Origin: JBGCEZ01 sp045106735
GTDB taxonomy: Bacteria; Planctomycetota; Phycisphaerae; Phycisphaerales; SM1A02
Direction of reading: 5' to 3'
Assembly (NCBI GenBank): GCA_045106735.1
Contig: JBGCEZ010000022.1
Coordinates: forward strand, 124,001-188,000
Length of the DNA: 64,000 nt
Shown: one piece after another, positions 44,763 through 56,516 of the stretch
How the letters are laid out: each line of letters starts with the position of its first letter
Position numbering within the stretch: the stretch's first letter is position 1
Translations under genes and position numbers: made by a program
Notes under the pieces: generated by a model
What the model saw: only the letters and a program-made list of their open reading frames with translations
Databases searched by the model: none
What the model was told of the DNA's origin: nothing

Positions 44763-46730
44763 ATGGCCCCGATTGACCGCGACCGCCCCGCTCTTCGACG
44801 TGCCCTCGCCGCCAGCTGCGGCGCCGTGGCCGCCACCGCCCTCGCCGCGAACGCCGCCTCTGCGCGGCTGGCCGAGGGCCCGTCATTGGACACACCGGCC
44901 ACCCCCGAGTTTTCGGCGGCCTCCACGGCGGGAACCTGGACCGCCACCCCAGCGCTCACTTCGGCCGCCAGCTCCGCCCGTGAAACGCGTGCGACGCGTG
45001 CGACGCGGAGCACCCAACAGGTGAGCGACGTCGAGGTAGCGGCCCAGCTCGAGCAGCTCGCCGCATCCCATCGCGGGTCGGTCCGCTTGATTCGGCCGAA
45101 TCCGGACGATCCGGCGTTCGTCATTGCCCGGCTGGGACGAGGCGACGATGTCGAAGCTCGCCCGGCGATCTTGCTCGTCGCCGGATTCGACGGCCGCATG
45201 GTCGGCGCGACAAACGTTGCCATCGAGGTTGCCGCCGGACTGTTGGCCGCCGAAGGAGATGCGCTCGACCGGTCAACGATCTACGTCGCCCCTGCCGTGA
45301 TCCCCGAGTCGCTGGCCAACGGGCGAATCGACGCCGGCGATGACGCGGACCACGACGGGCGAATCGATGAAGATCCACCGGCCGATGTGAACGGCGACGG
45401 CCGCATCTTGACCATGCGCATCGCCGATCCGTCGCCACTGTCCGGCCTCGTGGCCACGCACGTGGTTGACGCGGATGACCGGCGCGTCGTACGCCCCGCG
45501 GGTGACGATGAAGTCGCCACCCACGCGGTCATGGTCGAAGGCCGCGACGCCGACGGTGACGGGCGCTTCGCCGAAGATGGCCCAGGCGGCATCGACCTCG
45601 GCCGCCACTTCCCCGCTCGCTGGCCCGAGTTCAGCGACGGCGCCGGGCGTTGGCCACTCGACCACGGCCGAGCCCGTGCGCTGGCCGATTGGGTGTTGGC
45701 AACGCCGAGCCTCGTCGCCACGATCGTCTATGACCACGGGGCGTCGGCGACCGCCACGCCGGTGACCCGCGGCAACGATGTCACCGGACGCATCCCCCTC
45801 GGCATCTTGGGCGACGATGAAGCGGACCACAAGACGCTCGTCGACGCCTACCGCGAGTCAACCGAAGTTGATGCCGGCGAACGTGCGGCCCGGCGCGGCG
45901 GAAGCTTCGACGCCTGGTCGTACGGCCATTTGGGCCTGTGGTCGCTGGCCACACCACTGTGGGACCGCCCCGACCGCATGGGCCCGCTGACCGCACCCGA
46001 GGCCCCCGATTCGGGCGACGGCGAAGGTGGCACATCAGGTGGTCCAGAGGATGATCCAGCTGGCGAAATGGCTGGCGAAGTGGCTGGCGAAATGGCGACG
46101 AACCCTGACGAAGCGGACACCGAACGTTCGTCCAAGAAAGCCAACGCTCCGGATTCGGACGAGGCGGCATGGCTCGAATGGACCGATCGCATGTCGGCCG
46201 ACGCTGACCGCGGCGCCGAGTCTTCGGCCCCGCAATTCACCGAGTGGACCGCCTTCGACCACCCGCAACTCGGCCCGGTCGAAATCGGCGGCTTTGACCC
46301 TCGCCTCAGCATTGACCTTCCCGCTTCACTCGTGACGCCCATGGCCGAGCGGCAAGTCGCTTTCGTGCTCAAACTCGTCGATCACCTGCCGCGCGTCGAG
46401 ATTCTTAGAACGGAACGCCGGTCCCTCGGCGGTGGCCTGCACGAAGTGGGCGTGGTCCTCCGAAACGTCGGCCGGTTGCCAACGCGTTCGGCGATGGGGG
46501 TTCGCGCCCGGAGAGTCCCGCCGATCCGCGTCCACCTGTCGGACGGCGGCGACCCCGCCACCATCGTCAGTGGCCGCCGATTGATCCGCATTGACCGGCT
46601 CGCCGCCGATGAAACGCGCACGATGACCTGGGTCGTCCGCACCGACGATCCCGGCGCGCTCCGCGTGACGGTCGAAGGACCAGTCGCCGGCCAACTGGAC
46701 GCTTCACTCGACGCCGCGAACGGCGGTTGA
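44763..46730 (+). CDS. M14-like secreted protein without the zinc HxxE motif
   Basis: 655 residues. The N-terminus has an Ala-rich hydrophobic stretch (ALAASCGAVAATALAANAASA), a probable signal peptide. The fold-defining parts parallel the downstream carboxypeptidase: AILLVAGFDGRMVGATNVAI where an active enzyme has GNVHGNEIQAS, so the zinc ligand His and Glu are missing; YDHGASATATP where the third ligand His would sit; and SIDLPASLVTPMAERQ. It retains the acidic DxDxDG inserts (DHDGRIDEDPPADVNGDGRI; DADGDGRFAED). A Gly/Glu/Ala repeat (GEMAGEVAGEMA) lies near residue 440. Probably a binding or partner protein rather than a peptidase. Confidence 0.7.
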   Translation: MAPIDRDRPALRRALAASCGAVAATALAANAASARLAEGPSLDTPATPEFSAASTAGTWTATPALTSAASSARETRATRATRSTQQVSDVEVAAQLEQLAASHRGSVRLIRPNPDDPAFVIARLGRGDDVEARPAILLVAGFDGRMVGATNVAIEVAAGLLAAEGDALDRSTIYVAPAVIPESLANGRIDAGDDADHDGRIDEDPPADVNGDGRILTMRIADPSPLSGLVATHVVDADDRRVVRPAGDDEVATHAVMVEGRDADGDGRFAEDGPGGIDLGRHFPARWPEFSDGAGRWPLDHGRARALADWVLATPSLVATIVYDHGASATATPVTRGNDVTGRIPLGILGDDEADHKTLVDAYRESTEVDAGERAARRGGSFDAWSYGHLGLWSLATPLWDRPDRMGPLTAPEAPDSGDGEGGTSGGPEDDPAGEMAGEVAGEMATNPDEADTERSSKKANAPDSDEAAWLEWTDRMSADADRGAESSAPQFTEWTAFDHPQLGPVEIGGFDPRLSIDLPASLVTPMAERQVAFVLKLVDHLPRVEILRTERRSLGGGLHEVGVVLRNVGRLPTRSAMGVRARRVPPIRVHLSDGGDPATIVSGRRLIRIDRLAADETRTMTWVVRTDDPGALRVTVEGPVAGQLDASLDAANGG

Positions 46731-47014
46731 GTCGTCAGCGTCCACGGGGGGCGGTCGCCTGAAACCGCCCGTGCGTGCAGCGCTGCGGGTACGACGACGC
46801 ATGTACAGCGACGCGCGTGCCATCCCGTCCGTCTCGTCTTCTCCGCCGACCGCCATGTTCGATGCTCCACACGGCATGCCCCCTGCCCCGCGCCCGATGC
46901 TGCCCCTCCCACGCCCGGCATCGCCACTCCTGCCCTCGCTCCCATCGCTTGGTCGCCCGTGACCACCTTGGTCGTCCCAACCATCTTGGTCGCCCAAACC
47001 TCGAGGATTCGCCC

Positions 47015-48856
47015 GTGCCTACCAGCCTGCTCACTCGCCTTCGCCGATTCGCCTGCTCCGCCGGCCACCAGTCGAACGTGACCACTTCCAACGTCGCCCG
47101 TCCGCATGTTGGCGGCGTTGCGGCCGTGCTTCTTGGCGGAATCATGGCCAGCACGCCCGGGTCGCTGGCCTCCGCCCAGGAGAACGATCCCGGAGCCGTG
47201 GACATCGCCTTCAACCGCTACTACGACACCGTCCAGACGGAAGAGCATCTGCGGGCAATTGCGGATGCGTACCCGGAACTCGTCGAACTCCGCACGATCG
47301 GCACGTCACTTGGCGGCCGCCCCATGCTCTTGGCCATCGTGACCGCCCCGGAAAATGACCACGCCGACGTACCGGGCATGTGGATCGACGGCAACGTGCA
47401 CGGCAATGAGATCCAAGCCTCGGAAGTGGTGCTCTACTCGCTCTGGTACCTCACCAAGGAGTACGGGCGCAATGAACGCATCACCGAGTTGTTGAAGAAT
47501 TCCAGCTTCTACTTGATGCCGATGGTGAATCCCGATGGCCGGCAGAACTGGTTCGACGCCCCCAATTCGCCGAGCAGTTCGCGGGCGAACATTCGTCCCA
47601 TCGACGATGACCGCGATGGCCTCATCGATGAAGATCCGCCCAATGACCTCGACGGCGATGGATCGATTACCCAGATGTGGATTCGCGATCCCGATGGCGG
47701 GTGGATCCGCGACACCGATGATCCGCGTGTCTTCCGCCGCGTCGGCCCCGGCAAAAAGGGCGCGTGGTCACGATTGGGCAGCGAAGGAATCGACGACGAC
47801 GGAGACGGTCGCACCAACGAAGATGGCATCTCCGGCGACGATATGAACCGCAACTGGCCGGGCGACTTTCAGCCGACGTTCATCCAGCGGGGCGCCGGCC
47901 CCTATGCTCTGAGCGCCCCGGAGACGCGGGCGGTTGCCGAGTTCATCGTGGCCCACCCGAACATCGCCGCGGGCCAGAGCTACCACAACACCGGCGGCAT
48001 GCTGCTTCGCGGGCCTGGCACCGACTATATGGAAGGTGCGTATCCCCGCCCGGACGTGGCCGTCTATGACGAGCTCGGTGAGCTTGGTGCGGCGATGATG
48101 CCGGGATATCGGTACCTGGTCATCTTCGCCGACCTCTACAACGTGCATGGCGGATTCGTCACATGGCTCAGCGAAAGCCTTGGCGTCATCGCGTTCACGA
48201 ATGAACTTTGGTCGAGCGAAAAGTACTTCTACCAGGCGGGCGAAGGCCGAGATCCCCAGGCGCAGCAATGGCTGTGGCGAGACCGCATTGCCTTCGGCGA
48301 CGTGTTTACGGACTACACCGAGGTCGAACACCCGGAACACGGCACGGTGCTCGTCGGCGGGCCGAACAAGTGGTCCAGCCGGTCCACGCCCACGTTCATG
48401 CTGGAAGAAGAGTGCCACCGGAACTTCGCGTTCACAATGCTGCACGCCGACGAGATGCCGATCGTGCGCTTCGAGCGCCCGGTGGTCAAGCAAATCAGCC
48501 AGCGCCAATGGGAGATCACGGTGGCCATCGCCAACGAGAAGCTCATCCCGACCCGCACCGCACGGGCCCGGCAGGTTCGTTCGGGGCGGCCCGATGTGCT
48601 CACCGCCGAAGGTGGCGGCATTGACGTGCTGGCCACCAGCCTCATCGGGTCACGCCGAGACACGCAGCTGGGAACGCTCGCGCCCGAGCCGGGGCGGGTC
48701 GTGCTCAGTCAAGGCATTCCCGGACGGGGCCAGCGGATCGTCCGGATGCTCGTCGAAGGCCGCCGCGGGGCGACGTTGAATCTGTCGTACACGAGCGAGA
48801 AGGCGCGAGACATCGAGCTTTCACTCCGACTCCGCGTGACCGAACCGGAGGGGTGA
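47015..48856 (+). CDS. Secreted M14-family zinc carboxypeptidase
   Basis: 613 residues from GTG 47015. A signal-like segment (VGGVAAVLLGGIMASTPGSLA) leads to the M14 catalytic domain: RAIADAYPELVELRTIGTSL, GNVHGNEIQAS (zinc His and Glu), MPMVNPDGRQNW, DDMNRNWPGDF, GQSYHNTGGMLL (third ligand His) and IAFTNELW (catalytic Glu candidate). Two acidic inserts, DDDRDGLIDEDPPNDLDGDG and DDDGDGRTNEDG, look like calcium-binding loops. The C-terminal 130 residues are a beta-rich accessory domain. It likely trims peptides at the cell surface. The upstream neighbour appears to be a zinc-less paralogue. Confidence 0.85.
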   Translation: MPTSLLTRLRRFACSAGHQSNVTTSNVARPHVGGVAAVLLGGIMASTPGSLASAQENDPGAVDIAFNRYYDTVQTEEHLRAIADAYPELVELRTIGTSLGGRPMLLAIVTAPENDHADVPGMWIDGNVHGNEIQASEVVLYSLWYLTKEYGRNERITELLKNSSFYLMPMVNPDGRQNWFDAPNSPSSSRANIRPIDDDRDGLIDEDPPNDLDGDGSITQMWIRDPDGGWIRDTDDPRVFRRVGPGKKGAWSRLGSEGIDDDGDGRTNEDGISGDDMNRNWPGDFQPTFIQRGAGPYALSAPETRAVAEFIVAHPNIAAGQSYHNTGGMLLRGPGTDYMEGAYPRPDVAVYDELGELGAAMMPGYRYLVIFADLYNVHGGFVTWLSESLGVIAFTNELWSSEKYFYQAGEGRDPQAQQWLWRDRIAFGDVFTDYTEVEHPEHGTVLVGGPNKWSSRSTPTFMLEEECHRNFAFTMLHADEMPIVRFERPVVKQISQRQWEITVAIANEKLIPTRTARARQVRSGRPDVLTAEGGGIDVLATSLIGSRRDTQLGTLAPEPGRVVLSQGIPGRGQRIVRMLVEGRRGATLNLSYTSEKARDIELSLRLRVTEPEG

Positions 48857-48910
48857 TTCGGCCGCACGAAGTCCCCGGAGCGGGGCTCACGCGGCGCGAC
48901 CCGCACGGCA

Positions 48911-49052
48911 GGCCTGGAGAAGCGGGCCCGGAGAAGCGGGACCGGGGAAGCGGGACTGGGGAAGCGGGACCGGGGAAGCGGGACCGGGGAAGCGGGACCG
49001 GGGAAGCGGGACCGGGGAAGCGGGACTGGAGAATCGGGCCTGGAGAAGCGAG
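48911..49052. repeat. 15-bp tandem repeat, about nine copies
   Basis: Successive units of the form GGGAAGCGGGACCGG, with decayed copies at both ends (for example GGAGAATCGGGCCT). Downstream of the M14 gene, intergenic. Confidence 0.85.
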
Positions 49053-49352
49053 ACGTCGGGAATTCGCGACGAGACGGGATCAAACAGTGTGATTCCACCG
49101 GGGATCAGTTCGCGCGCCGAGCCGAGAGAGCCCATCCGCTCCCTGCCGATTGCACGCGAATACGCCCCCAAAAGCGAAACCGCCGGGAAGTCGATCGGGC
49201 GCCCGGGTCCCGCGACGGCGGGACGGCAGGCGAGACGGCGGGACGAACACCCCGCGATCCAACATCCATCGCATATGCCCAAAGAGCGTCTGACGAACGG
49301 CCACGGTTCGCCGTCGAACCGCGCATTCCCGCAGCCGTATGGCCCATGGCAC

Positions 49353-49404
<52 letters not shown>

Positions 49405-49772
49405 ATCACGTTCCGACAAACATCGCTCCGTGTCAAAGACCGATTCCATCTCGGCACCCATCGCATTTCCCGCATTGACCGATTTGCCGAGCCGATGACA
49501 CGTCAATCGCGCACGGTGGCAATCCGGATCGTGCGCGTCGATCGCGCGTCGTAGATCGACGCGATTCCGCTGCGTTGCGCTCTATGAGTCTCGCTATCGG
49601 ACCCTCCGGCTCAACCCGTCGCACCTTTTCCGCCCCGGTTCACATGGGGATGACTCGGGTCGCCATCAACGGCCTCAAGCTCTTCGCGCCCGGAGACGAT
49701 TCTTCCACTTCAAGGCCGAACGATTCGGTCGAATTTCCACCGCCGGACCGTCGCTCACCCAGGAGGCATGTG

Positions 49773-51707
49773 ATGAGCATTGAACGCACGTTGAAGTTGG
49801 GGATATCGCTCCTCGTCGGGCTCATCGCCCTCCTCGCCATCGGACAGATCGTCGGACTGCGCGCCACCGGTCACAGCGTCGACAACCTCGCTGAGATCGC
49901 CATCGACAGCAACGCTGGCGCCGATCTCACCAAGTCGATGCTGATGGTGCGGATGAACGTCAAGGACTACTTGCTCGTCAACGACGCCAAGGAGCTGCAG
50001 GAGTACGACGAGTGGAAGACGGAGATGGAGTCGTGGCTCGCGGTCTGCGATGAGCGATTTCAGAATCCGACTCGGCGTGAGTACCTCGCCGAGATCAACT
50101 CGAAATTTCACGAGTATGAAGAGACGTTCGATGAGGTCGTCGACGTCATCAAGCGTCGAAACCAGCTCATCTACGGCACGCTCGACGTCGTTGGCCCGGA
50201 CCTCGCGGGGCGTCTCAAAGACAGCGTCTATGACGCGGCGGACAGTGGCGATCCCGAACTCATCACCACGTTGGCCCGTCTCAACAATGACATGTTCGAG
50301 GTGCGGCTGTACTTTCTGAAGTACCTTCGCTCCAGCGATCCGGCGTACGCTGACCGCGTCCTGAAAGAAATCAAGTCCACGCAGACGGCACTCGCCTCGC
50401 TTCGGGCCATCACTGGTGAGAACCCGTTTCTGACCGCTGCAGCCCGGGACATCGAGACATACGAGGTCACGGTCGAAGAGGTCAAGACCCTCGCCGATCG
50501 ACGAAACGCACTCGTCCGTGGGACGTTGGATGTTCTCGGGCCTGAAATTGCGTCGTTGGCTGGTTCGACGATGGACACCTTGGCTGAGTCCACGGATCAA
50601 CAGGTCGCCAGTGCCACCGCCACCACCTACAAGTTTCTCATCGGTTCGATCATCCTCGGCGCGATAGGCGTTGCCGGTGGAGTCTTCGTTTCGAAGCGAC
50701 TTCGTCAGGCAGTGTTGAGTCCGATCGAACAGCTCATCACGAAGTTCCGCGATTGCATGTCCGGCGATCAGCTCGATCTGTCGACTCGCTTCCCGGAGTG
50801 TGATGAAGATGAGATGGGCCAGCTTGGCCACATGCTCAATGAATTCTTCGAGACAACGCAGCAGCTCGTCGGAGAGGTCGCCACGACGTGCAATGAAGTG
50901 ATCGAGTCATCGAATCGCACGACTGATCTGATGGGCGAACTCACCACCCACGCCGACCATCAAACGCGGGAAGTGGAACAGATCGCGGCCGCGGCCGAGG
51001 AGTTCAGCACGACGATCTCCCAGGTCACGACTGAATGTCAGTCAGTGCAGTCACAGGCCGATGCTGCGGGGCAGTCGGCCTCGAAGGGCGCAGAAGTCGT
51101 CCAACTGACGATCGACGACATCCAGGCCATCACGGAAACGGTGGCCGACGCAGGTCAGATGGTCGAGCAACTCGGCCACAAGAGCGATGAGATCTCCGCG
51201 ATTCTGGACATGATCAACGACATCGCCGAGCAAACGAACCTGCTCGCCCTCAACGCCACGATCGAAGCGGCTCGAGCTGGCGAACACGGGCGAGGCTTCG
51301 CCGTTGTGGCTGATGAAGTCCGTGGCTTGGCCGAACGCACCACCGCCGCGACCGAACAGGTCGCCACGTCGGTGTCGATGATCAGGACCGAAACATCCAA
51401 GGCCGTCGAAACCATGAGGAACGGCCAGGGCACGGTCCAACAGGGATGTGATCGAGCGGTTGACGCCGGGGACTCGATGCGTCAAATCGTCGAACAATCT
51501 GCGGTCCTCCTGCAGTCGATTGGGCAGATCACTCGAGCGTCTGAAGAGCAAGCGGAGACCACGCAGAGCCTGGCTCGTTCCACCAACGTCCTCAGTGATC
51601 GAGCGACAAAGACGCTCGAGACCACGCAAACAGCATCCGCCGCCGCGACGGCCATGGCCGATCAAGCGACCGGCCTCACCGCACGGCTCAAGCGGTTCCG
51701 CTACTAA
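49773..51707 (+). CDS. Methyl-accepting chemotaxis protein
   Basis: Transmembrane chemoreceptor of 644 residues. AGGAGG at 49761-49766 fixes the ATG at 49773. The first membrane segment is residues about 9-29 (SLLVGLIALLAIGQIVGL). The helical sensor domain covers about 30-285, with regularly spaced DLTK, RNQLIYGTLDVVGP and RNALVRGTLDVLGP, the last two a visible internal duplication. The second segment is about 287-307 (FLIGSIILGAIGVAGGVFV), followed by a HAMP linker. The signalling domain has its conserved tip DMINDIAEQTNLLALNATIE with AARAGEHGRGFAVVADEVRGL. There is no C-terminal NWETF-type methylation tether. It may direct pili or flagella. Confidence 0.92.
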   Translation: MSIERTLKLGISLLVGLIALLAIGQIVGLRATGHSVDNLAEIAIDSNAGADLTKSMLMVRMNVKDYLLVNDAKELQEYDEWKTEMESWLAVCDERFQNPTRREYLAEINSKFHEYEETFDEVVDVIKRRNQLIYGTLDVVGPDLAGRLKDSVYDAADSGDPELITTLARLNNDMFEVRLYFLKYLRSSDPAYADRVLKEIKSTQTALASLRAITGENPFLTAAARDIETYEVTVEEVKTLADRRNALVRGTLDVLGPEIASLAGSTMDTLAESTDQQVASATATTYKFLIGSIILGAIGVAGGVFVSKRLRQAVLSPIEQLITKFRDCMSGDQLDLSTRFPECDEDEMGQLGHMLNEFFETTQQLVGEVATTCNEVIESSNRTTDLMGELTTHADHQTREVEQIAAAAEEFSTTISQVTTECQSVQSQADAAGQSASKGAEVVQLTIDDIQAITETVADAGQMVEQLGHKSDEISAILDMINDIAEQTNLLALNATIEAARAGEHGRGFAVVADEVRGLAERTTAATEQVATSVSMIRTETSKAVETMRNGQGTVQQGCDRAVDAGDSMRQIVEQSAVLLQSIGQITRASEEQAETTQSLARSTNVLSDRATKTLETTQTASAAATAMADQATGLTARLKRFRY

Positions 51708-51804
51708 CGGCGATCGCCCGTCCGCGCTGACCAATGGGACCACGACTCGGATCCTCAGTCGCCAAACCGCCCGCGTCCCGGATCAATTCGAGCGCCGAGA
51801 ATCG

Positions 51805-51840
51805 AGAGGCCCCTTCCAGTTCGACTGGGAGGGGCCCTTT
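51805..51840 (+). terminator. Terminator after the chemoreceptor gene
   Basis: Stem of about 12 pairs, GGCCCCTTCCAG / CTGGGAGGGGCC, with loop TTCGA and a trailing CTTT. It lies about 100 bases past the stop. Confidence 0.75.
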
Positions 51841-52239
51841 CGTTGGTCGCTCAAGGGAACGAGTCAGGATCACCACTGCCGAGATCCATTGAGCAAACGT
51901 CCAATCGAGGCCGAGAGTGACTCACTGATCGGGCCATCGGACGAAGAACGCAGCCCAGCGCTCGCCGAACGATCGTTCGCCTGCCCGGTCTTGTCAGCCG
52001 AACCAACATCCAGTCTTGAGGTTTCGCGGTCTCCCGGCCCCCGTGCGATCACCGTCGATCGTCTTTGGGTCATGACCAATCTCAGAAACGCCAGCAGAAC
52101 GCGACCGCTCCCCCCCGGAGCCGAAGGCACCTCGGACGCCAGCCAGGTTCTCACTCTGTCCGTCCCCCATTTGGCACATCGTTCACGAACCGGCGACGAG
52201 ACAGCGACCAATCAAGCCGTTCGCAAACTGACCCACGGC
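51841..52239. other. Spacer between chemoreceptor and rRNA operon
   Basis: No gene seen. It contains a palindromic CGAACGATCGTTCG near 51967-51980. The strands converge here. Confidence 0.35.
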
Positions 52240-52277
52240 AAAAAGATAAGCCCCTCCAGACATAGCCTGGAGGGGCT
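52240..52277 (-). terminator. Terminator of the 23S-5S operon
   Basis: On the minus strand, AGCCCCTCCAG / CTGGAGGGGCT form a perfect 11-base stem (52267-52277 with 52249-52259) with a 7-base loop. It is followed by TATCTTTTT (52240-52248). It begins seven bases after the 5S 3' end. Confidence 0.92.
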
Positions 52278-52283
52278 CATATA

Positions 52284-52391
52284 AGTCGGCGATGACCTAC
52301 TTTCCCGCTGTGCAGTATCATCGGCAGCAAGGGCTTAACTTCTGAGTTCGGGATGGGATCAGGTGTCTCCCCTTACTTATCTTCACCGACA
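52284..52391 (-). rRNA. rrf: 5S ribosomal RNA
   Basis: The minus strand shows the terminal helix GTCGGTGA / TCGCCGAC and the universal CCGAACTCAGAAGTTAAGCC loop, plus AAAGTAGGTCATC near the 3' end. Length about 108 bases. It follows the 23S 3' end by about 130 bases. Ends are estimated by helix pairing. Confidence 0.95.
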
Positions 52392-52524
52392 AGACCAAGT
52401 GAACCGCAGAACGGCACACATGGCGAAACTCGTGGGCAGTACGTTGGCGAACCAACGAGATCAATCCGTGACTTGGTGTTCACTGGACCGACTTCCACCA
52501 ATGCTGGCGGAACCCGGTCGGAAC

Positions 52525-55300
<2,776 letters not shown>

Positions 55301-55460
55301 GCCCCGACCGGATCCCGACAGCGACCCACCCCATCAGCAAGCTGATGTGATGAAACGCCAACGAAAAACGCCGAGACGAGTGACACCTCAGTCACTTCTT
55401 GATCTCTTGTTTTTTTGTCGCCCTCTTCTTGGGACGACAATCGTTCTCATACTGCCCACG

Positions 55461-55475
55461 AGTTGTCAAAGAGCT
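55461..55475 (-). promoter_or_regulatory. BoxA-like antitermination element in 23S leader
   Basis: Reads AGCTCTTTGACAACT on the minus strand, close to the rRNA boxA consensus TGCTCTTTAACA. It lies in the leader between the promoter and the mature 23S end, where boxA is expected to recruit Nus factors. Confidence 0.65.
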
Positions 55476-55545
55476 GGAAGACCCGCCACAAATCGTGGTG
55501 GGACCCGGCTCCCCGCCAGCGGTGTGGCTGACGGGCGAGTCACGT

Positions 55546-55573
55546 AGGATAGGGACGCCCGCCAACCTGTCAA
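55546..55573 (-). promoter_or_regulatory. Sigma-70-type promoter for the 23S-5S operon
   Basis: Minus-strand TTGACA (55568-55573) and TATCCT (55546-55551) are separated by 16 bases. The predicted start is near 55538, about 240 bases before the mature 23S 5' end. This is the clearest consensus promoter in the window. Confidence 0.75.
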
Positions 55574-56516
55574 CCAACCCACTCGGCGTGGTTGACGATT
55601 TTTTCGACGTTTCAACGGCAGGTTGACCGGAGAACACTTCCGTTCCTCGCCACGCCGGACGTCGGCGCTGACCCGAATCGGCATTTTCAGCCCCGTAAAC
55701 GGGGTTCGGATGCGTTCATCCACCGTACAAATCGTGCCTCGGCCGGACGCACCATGGCCCGCTGAGACTCCCTTTGGCGGAGTGATTTCATCCCGACGCA
55801 GCCGTCCAGGCCCTGCGGCGAGGAGCCGGCTGCGGTGGTCCGTATGCCTCCCCGTCGGTAGGACCCCGTTGCGGCCACCGAGCCGCCCTCCAGCCGCGGC
55901 TGAGTCGATGTTCACGCCCTTCAGGCATCCCTCTTGGCGTCGGCTGCGGGAGCCTCCTCCCCAGCGACGGCTGAGCCGTTGGAGGGACTTCCAGGCGTCG
56001 ACGCCTTCGGTCCAGCCGGCAAGATCTGCGCCTGCGCCGGGAAGGGCTCGGATCCGCTGAAGCCCCCCCACTACCAGATCACGACCGGAAGACCTCGGAG
56101 CACTCCGATCGCCCCCCCCCGCGATCATGAGCGTCGATCTGGCCGGGGCGGCCACCGCCGACGTTTCGGCACCACGGCGACCTCCGCTCGGGCCTACGGC
56201 CAAACTTCCCGTGGATTCCACACGTTGACTTCAACGCCAGGCTGACCGGCATTCACCCGTGCGAACCAATCGTGTGCCGCCAGAGCCGCATTCTGGAGCG
56301 GCAGGCGGGTCCGACCGCGCCCGGGATGACCATCGCTCGGCTGACGCCGCATCTCGCGAGCCCCCGAATCGGGTGTCGCCAACGAAAAATCCGGTGCATC
56401 CAGGCACCCATTTGGGTCGCCGGGATGCACCGGATGGGTCTTTCATCAGTCCTCCAGACACGCTCACGCGGCCTGGCAGCGCAACGGCACCTGAACCCCG
56501 TGAACCCGCGGCGACC
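55574..56516. other. Large intergenic region upstream of the rRNA promoter
   Basis: About 940 bases with no gene I can support. Open frames (for example on minus from 56221) are Arg/Gly-rich and run across the rRNA promoter. No 16S rRNA, tRNA, RNase P, SRP or tmRNA signature was found. Confidence 0.5.

Noticed and set aside
48911..49052. Possible CRISPR array
   Set aside because: Units are contiguous 15-base repeats without unique spacers, and no cas genes are present.
55466..56221. 251-codon minus frame upstream of 23S
   Set aside because: Arg/Gly/Ser-rich, spans the rRNA promoter and boxA-like element, no recognisable domain.
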